Notes under the pieces: model-generated
What the model was told of the DNA's origin: nothing
Databases searched by the model: none
What the model saw: the letters and a program-made list of their open reading frames with translations, nothing else
Part shown: one piece after another, positions 58,666 to 64,000 of the stretch
Position numbering within the stretch: position 1 is the stretch's first letter
Layout of the letters: each line of letters opens with the position of its first letter
Assembly: GCA_039654915.1 (NCBI GenBank)
Contig: CM077593.1
Coordinates: 74,194,501-74,258,500, forward strand
Direction of reading: 5' to 3'
DNA length: 64,000 nt
From: Aquilaria yunnanensis
Taxonomy: Eukaryota; Streptophyta; Magnoliopsida; Malvales; Thymelaeaceae
Position numbers and translations under genes: made by a program

Positions 58666-59766
58666 AAAATCATTGTAAAGTATAGACATCCCATCTTTAG
58701 ATTAGGTGATATGCTTGATGAATTGCATGGTTCCACTATATTTCCTAAAGTTGATCTTAAGAGTGGTTATCATCAAATTTAGATAAAAAAAAAGGGACTA
58801 GTGGAAGAATGCCTTTAAGGCTAAATTTAGGCTATATGAATGGTTAGTCATACCTTTTGATTTTTCTAATACTCCTTGTATTTTTATAAGACTTATGAAT
58901 CATGTTTTGGGGGAATACAATGGAAAATTTGTCGTTGTTTACTTTGATGACATTATAGCTTATAGTAAGAGTTTTCATGAGAATGCTGATCATCTAAGGC
59001 AAGTATAAGAATCTTTAAGAGCACAAAAGTTGTACGCCAATCTTAAGAAATGTTTTTTTTTGTACTAACTAAGTTATCTTTCTCGGATTTGTTGTGAGTT
59101 CAAAAGGTTTGGAGGTTGATCAAGAAAAGGTAAGGGTTATTCAATAGTGGCCAACCCATAAAAGTGTTTTAAAGGTGAGATCTTTTCATGTCCTAGCTAG
59201 TTTTGATAAGAGGTTTGTGAAAGATTTCTCAAGTATTGGTGCACCTTTGAAGGAAGTAGTAAAGAAAAGTGTGGGTTTTAAGTAGGAAAAGGCATAAAAA
59301 GATGCATTTAGAAAGCTTAAACATAAGGTTGAATAATGCACCCATGTTAGCATTTCCAAAATTTTCTAAGACTTTTGAGGTTCAGTGTGATGCATGTAAG
59401 CATGGTATTGGAGCTATTTTGATGCAAAAAGAAAGGCCAATAACATACTTTAGTATGAAGCAGCCTTGAACTATCCAATCTATGACAAGAAGATGTATGC
59501 TTTGGTAAAGGTCCTAGAGACATGACAACACTACTTGTGGCCAAAGGAGTTCATTATCCATATAGACCACCAATCCTTGAAGTACTTAAGGGCCAAGGAA
59601 AGTTTAGTTGAATAGAAGATATGCAAAGTGGGTTGAATTCATAGAGACATTTCCATACCATATCCAATACAAGCATGGTAAGGAAAACATTATGGCCAAT
59701 GTATTATTAAGGAGGTATGCCCTTTTTACTTCTTTTGATGCTAAGGTTCTAGGTTTTGAGTATTTG
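58666..59766 (+). pseudogene. Gypsy U2 reverse transcriptase and RNase H
   Basis: After the solo LTR, homology resumes with DKIIVKYRHPIFRLGDMLDEL and KVDLKSGYHQI. The catalytic YFDDIIAYSKSF is near 58940-58975, then [10 protein letters not shown]. RNase H is seen at 59269-59760: FEVQCDACKHGIGAILMQ, RPITYFSMK, then FIETFPYHIQYKHGKENIM. Many stops and shifts make this one of the more decayed polymerases in the window. It breaks off at 59766, where S2 is inserted. Confidence 0.82.
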
Positions 59767-60661
59767 TGATAGCCGAAGTGCTATCGCCCCTTTAACCTGT
59801 GAACCTCGGCTAGATATCATGCTTGGGAAATCTAGCGTCACCCGCAAGGAGCGCTAGTACCGACCTCGAAAAGGAGGAAGTTTGACGCCTCGGACATATG
59901 ACTTCGGTGGCCAGCCAACATCCCCGGGGATGATAGCACTAAACCTCAGAAAAATAGCGCGTCTCCTCCTTCGGAAGAGTGGCCAAACCACATTTGCGGA
60001 GAAGGACTAGCCATCTTCGACAAGAGAAAATCCCCCGAACGAGGAGTCGTGCCAGGCAATCCCCCAAGTTACTGGCACCACTCCGGGAGAAGGGTCCTCA
60101 CTCCGAAGGGCGAGCTTAGCCAAGGGGACCTCGGGGGTACGACAGAAGCAATTAAGGAGCCTCTGACATGTCGCCCGGACACGCTACACGCCGCCCTCAT
60201 ATGCGCTCTGACACACTGACGCCGCCTACATCTTGTCATGTAGGGCTATTCTTGCCCTAGCCCATGGCCCGAGGAGCCTACAGGCGGCTAGAGGCCCCCA
60301 CGCCCAAGAGCACAGATTACATCCTACCGAACACGTGTCGCAATCTGAACGGACTACGCCCTTCTATATATATTAGGGGGATGGTCTCAGCAAGGGGACT
60401 CTCTCTCCCTCTCTAAGAAAAAACACATGAGTAGGCAAAAAGAAACCCTGTTGTCTCCAATACTTTCTCTCCAGTCCCAACTGTACTGACTTGGGCATCG
60501 GAGGCTCCTCCCCGGAAAAAGACTCCGGGGACCTCCTAACCCCTGTTTTCTGAGTGTTTTAGACAGGCCCTCCTGGGAAATCTTCACTTCAGGCGTTCTC
60601 CCTCACTGGAAGTTCCCCCTAGTCTCACCATCTCATACAACGAAGATGCTGCTGGGCATCA
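59767..60661 (+). mobile_element. Solo LTR S2 of the Gypsy T family
   Basis: The 895-bp LTR, tgatagccgaagtgctatc...gatgctgctgggcatca, has perfect flanking duplications atttg (59762-59766 and 60662-60666). Its reverse complement matches the T LTR (tgatgccc..catcttcgttgta, aacaggggttaggaggtcc, gaggagcctccga). TATA box ctatatatatta lies near 60364. It is more GC-rich than its surroundings. It interrupts the U2 RNase H-integrase linker. Confidence 0.95.
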
Positions 60662-60666
60662 ATTTG

Positions 60667-61536
60667 AAAGATTTATATGCTAGTAATTTTGATTTTGGTG
60701 TTATTTATACTAAGTGCTTATATTTGGGTTTTGACAAGCACTATAGAGTTGATGTTTTTCCCTTTATGCAAGATAAGTTGTGCATTCCTAAGCATTCTTT
60801 GAGAATTTTGTTAGTCCAATAAGCTCATGGAGAAGGATTGATGGGACACTTTGGTATTGGAAAGACCATAACTATGCTAAAAAAGAAGTTTTATTGGCCG
60901 AGAATGGCAAGAGATGTTTAAAGACTATGTGCTAATTGTCTTGAGTGTAAAAAGGCTGAGTCAAAACTAAACTCTTATGGCCTTTATACTCTATTGCCTA
61001 TTCCTTCTCACTCATAAATTGATATTTTTATAGATTTTGCTACAACACTACCTCTAACAAAGAGTGGAAAAGACTTAATCTTTATGATTGTTGATAGATT
61101 CTCAAAGATGGTACAATTTGTTCCATGCTACAAGATAGATGATGCCATGCATATTACCAATTTTTCTTCAAAAAATTTATGAGATTGCATGGAATCCCAA
61201 AAACAATTGTTAGTAAGCAAGATGTGAAGTTCCTTGATCATTTTTGGAGAATCTTATGGAGCAAGTTAGGTACCGAACCCATGTTTTCTAATACTTGTCA
61301 CCCATAAACCGTGGTAAAAAACTAGGACTTTGATTACTATTGTATGAGTCATCATTCAAAAGAATTTGAAAACTTGGGAAAAGGTTTTGCCATATGTTGA
61401 GTTTGCTTATAATAAAGTTGTCAATAGTACTACTAGGTACTCACCTTTTGAAGTTGTTTATGGCTTTAATCCATTAACCCCTATGGACTTAATGCCTTTG
61501 TCTTTAAGCTAAGTTTTTAGTTCAAATGGAACTTGA
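60667..61536 (+). pseudogene. Gypsy U2 integrase, truncated
   Basis: The zinc domain is GHFGIGKTITMLKKKFYWPRM...CANCLECKKAE. The first Asp region reads IDIFIDFATTLPL and FMIVDRFSKMVQFV. After breaks, [34 protein letters not shown] and MDLMPLS follow. The C-terminal part is missing because Gypsy G3 begins at 61537. Several stops and shifts are present. Confidence 0.82.
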
Positions 61537-62514
61537 TGTGAACCCCATTGGTGTAAGGACCAAGAAACACACCCAAGATGCTAACAAAATCTATTAACAA
61601 TAACCCAAGAGACTGGAATTTGACCCCCACCCCTAACTAGCCTATGGTTAGAAACAAGAAGTATAAAGAACACAAAGAAAACCAGCTTCCTTGTGCACCA
61701 AGGTAAGTTCACCAAGAACTCAAGAGAATGGCTTTCAAAAGTAATATTATTAAACAATGAACTTTATGTTTTACAAGGAGAATAGAGGCCTTTAATATAG
61801 GCTCAAAAATAGGCTAAAATAAGGAATAAATTTGGACTAGAATCCATAACCAAAAGGACTTAAAAAACCTAGCCAAACTAAGAGTCCTTTATACGGTTTG
61901 TACTTGTTTTTGTGTGCAATGCATGTGGCATGTTTCCCACATGACAAAAATAATTCTCAAGGCCTAAATATATCTTAAATATTGTAAATAAACTATAATT
62001 AAATGAAAATTCAACACAAAACACAAAATAAACCCCATAAACCCTTAAGGGTGCTCTCGGGTGGACTTCATGGCATATGTAGGGTTTGTGCCTATGCCTC
62101 TTAGGTCTGGTTGCAATCTTTGAGTTCCATTGGCTTATGATCATCTGTTAGGACATGTAGAAAAGCCTTGAAGCTTTAGGGGTCATAAAATTCAAGCCAT
62201 AGAAGAAAACAACATAAGAGGGTGTTCAGGGAGGCTTCACAGGTGTGCTTTTGGGTATGCTCTTGAGCTCCTTATGGTTTTATGTGTCTTGGAACTATAA
62301 GAGTGAGCACCAAGCTATTCCATCTTTCCAATATGGCTCCTTGACTATTCTAGTAGGTCCATGTAAAGATCCAACTACATCCTCCATGAAATAGCAAGTG
62401 AAAAACACTTGAAGTCCTTGAGCTCTCTCCTCAGCCCTCTTCCTTGTAGTAGGTCCACTAGCTATCTTCAATGGGTCCTTGCCATCATTGAGTGTGCCTT
62501 ATAGATTCATATCA
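61537..62514 (-). repeat. 3' LTR of Gypsy G3 (978 bp)
   Basis: The plus strand reads tgtgaaccccattgg...gattcatatca. Its layout matches the LTRs of G, including the start and the atatca end, but with considerable divergence. Confidence 0.88.
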
Positions 62515-62528
62515 ACTTTTCCCTCCTT

Positions 62529-64000
62529 AGAAGGATTAATCCCTGAATCTGCATGTTTAAAGAGAAAAAGATCAGAAACATTAAAGGTGACACTCACATT
62601 GTACTCACCTGGCAAGTCTAGCGTGTATGCATTGTCACTAATCTTCTTGACCATTTGAAAGTGCCCATGTCCTTTTGAATGAAGTTTTGTTCTTCTTATA
62701 GCTAGAAAACTTTCCTTTCATATGTGTAACTAAACCCGATCTCTAGGTTCAAAGGCTACTTTCATTCAGCCATGGTTAGCTTTCTTAGTAACTTGTTGAT
62801 TTTTTATCACAATTTATTGCTTAACCTTCTCATGCAACTTATTTACACTTTTGACATTCTTCTTACCATCTAAACTAAAGACCTCATTAGTAGGCAAAGG
62901 TAAAAGATCCAATGAAGTTAAAGGGTTAAAGCCATATATAATTTCAAAAGGTGAAAATGTAGTAGTAGTATGCAGAGCTCTATTCTAAGCAAACTCCACA
63001 TAAGGCAAACAATCTTACCAAGAATTAAAGTTCTTACCAATGATAGTTCTAATCATAAAACTTAAGGTTCTATATGGTACCTCAGTTTGCTCATCCATTT
63101 GTGGGTGACAAGAAGTGGAGAACAAAAGCTTAGTGCCAAGCTGACCCCTGAAACCCTCCAAAAGTGACTTAGGAACTTAGGTCTCTATCTGAGACTATAG
63201 TCCTTGGAACTTGATGAAGTCTAACAATTTTACTGAAAAATAACTCAGCCACAATCTATTTTATTACATGGAATAAAATGTGTCATTTAGAAAACTTATC
63301 CACTACAACAAAAACAAAATATTGGTTCCTCTTAGTCTTAGGCAAACCTAGTATGAACTCCATTGAAATATCAATCCATGGATGAGTAGGTGTAAGAAGT
63401 CTTGTGTATAACCGTTGTGAAGTGTGAGAAGATTTAGCCTTTCTATATGCATTGGATTGCACACAAACCTTTCTCACATCCTTAGCCATGTTCGGCCAAT
63501 AGTAATGTTTCTTCATATGATGCAAAGTTTTGGCCATACCAAAGTGACCCATCAATCATCCACTATGTGCCTTTTTAGTTAAAATTTGTCTCAAGGAAGC
63601 TGTAGGCACACATAACCTATTCTTTTTGAAAATAAAACCATTAACTCGATAAAACTTTTCAAAGGCAAACTTAGAACACTTAGCATAGATTTGACCAAAA
63701 TCAGGATCAAAAGCATATAAGTTTTTCAGGTGCTCAAATCCTAACACTTTAGCACCTAAGGTAGAAAGCAAAGCATACTTCGTAGAAAGAGCTTCTGTGA
63801 CTTTGTTATCTTTACCTTGCTTATGTTTGATAACATATAGGAATGACTCAATGAATTCCACCCACCTTGAATGCCTAGTTTTTAGCTTAGCTTTCCCATT
63901 AAGGAACTTAAGGGCCTGGTGGTTAGTGTGAATGACAAACTCCCTTTGCCAAAGGTAATGTTGCCAAGTGTCCAAAGCTCCCACCAATGCACAGAGCTCC
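62529..64000 (-). pseudogene. Gypsy G3 integrase and RNase H, partial
   Basis: The frame at 63556-63987 has [26 protein letters not shown] RNase H sequence and [21 protein letters not shown]. The frame at 63283-63555 has MMGHFGMAKTLHHMKKHYYW and HPWIDISMEFILGL, the zinc region and first Asp block of integrase. Further toward the LTR, similarity to G integrase continues (YGFNPLTSLDLLPLP near 62890-62940) through several stops and shifts. It is a broken polyprotein truncated by the window edge. Confidence 0.85.

Larger units (their letters stand above)
47562..61536 (+). mobile_element. Decayed Ty3/Gypsy U2 with five insertions
   Basis: A second U-family copy follows U1 directly, on the plus strand. 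Its LTR (47562 to about 51100) is split by V1. Primer site, leader, gag, protease, reverse transcriptase, RNase H and integrase follow to about 61510, interrupted by S1, V2, E and S2. The 3' LTR is not present in the window because the minus-strand Gypsy G3 begins at 61537. The coding parts carry many stops, more than element G. Confidence 0.75.
61537..64000 (-). mobile_element. Ty3/Gypsy G3, 3' part, runs off the window
   Basis: On the minus strand a 3' LTR (61537-62514), a polypurine tract (AAGGAGGGAAAAGT on the minus strand, 62515-62528) and Gypsy pol sequence follow in the same order as in element G, with recognisable similarity throughout. The 5' part lies beyond 64000. The left flank cttga (61532-61536) is the predicted half of the target duplication. 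Confidence 0.9.

Noticed and set aside
1..64000. CRISPR arrays, rRNA or tRNA genes, bacterial-type operons
   Set aside because: No regularly spaced repeats, no tRNA-like cloverleaf beyond primer-site complements, and the whole window reads as plant transposable elements.

Overview
This window is plant nuclear DNA, almost certainly from a repeat-rich, heterochromatic part of an angiosperm genome. The evidence is plant-type Ty1/Copia and Ty3/Gypsy polyproteins, initiator-Met tRNA primer sites, a Tat-lineage Gypsy element with an extra RNase H, a Mutator-like transposase and a Stowaway-like MITE. I recognise no host gene, tRNA, rRNA or CRISPR array. The species cannot be fixed from the sequence; AT-rich spacers with LTRs of this style fit a eudicot, at low confidence.

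Layout. 1-3631: AT-rich spacer with MITE-type repeats. 3632-13780: an old minus-strand Gypsy (I) reduced to two LTRs, a primer site and a dead protease fragment. It carries an LTR-like block (J), and J carries a young minus-strand Copia (K, 4729-9593, LTRs 2 mismatches apart, TSD gtttc). 13807-42965: an old minus-strand Copia (H). Its 3' LTR was split by a Tat-lineage Gypsy (T, 15147-25990, TSD aatgc). Its leader was split by a second Gypsy (G, 30367-39070, TSD gtgac) and by a solo LTR (C). G's own 3' LTR holds another solo LTR (B). 42966-45229: a decayed Mutator-like transposase. 45230-61536: plus-strand Gypsy remnants (U1, U2) holding two long non-coding blocks (V1, V2) and three solo LTRs (S1 51281-51960, E 57245-58660, S2 59767-60661). 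61537-64000: the 3' part of a further minus-strand Gypsy (G3) running off the window.

Nearly every junction is closed by a 5-bp target-site duplication that can be read directly, so much of the insertion order can be reconstructed. Solo LTRs B, C and E belong to the same family as the LTRs of Copia H, so that family was active before and after the insertion of G. S1 and S2 belong to the family of T.

The most interesting item is in T. Between its polymerase genes and its 3' LTR, on the opposite strand, lies a separate gene-like unit. It has its own upstream region (G-box, two TGACG motifs 30 bp apart, TATA box), two short GT-AG introns, a conserved N-terminal domain and a Lys/Glu-rich coiled coil. 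All coding regions in the window look broken by stops or frameshifts, so present-day mobility would depend on proteins supplied by other copies.
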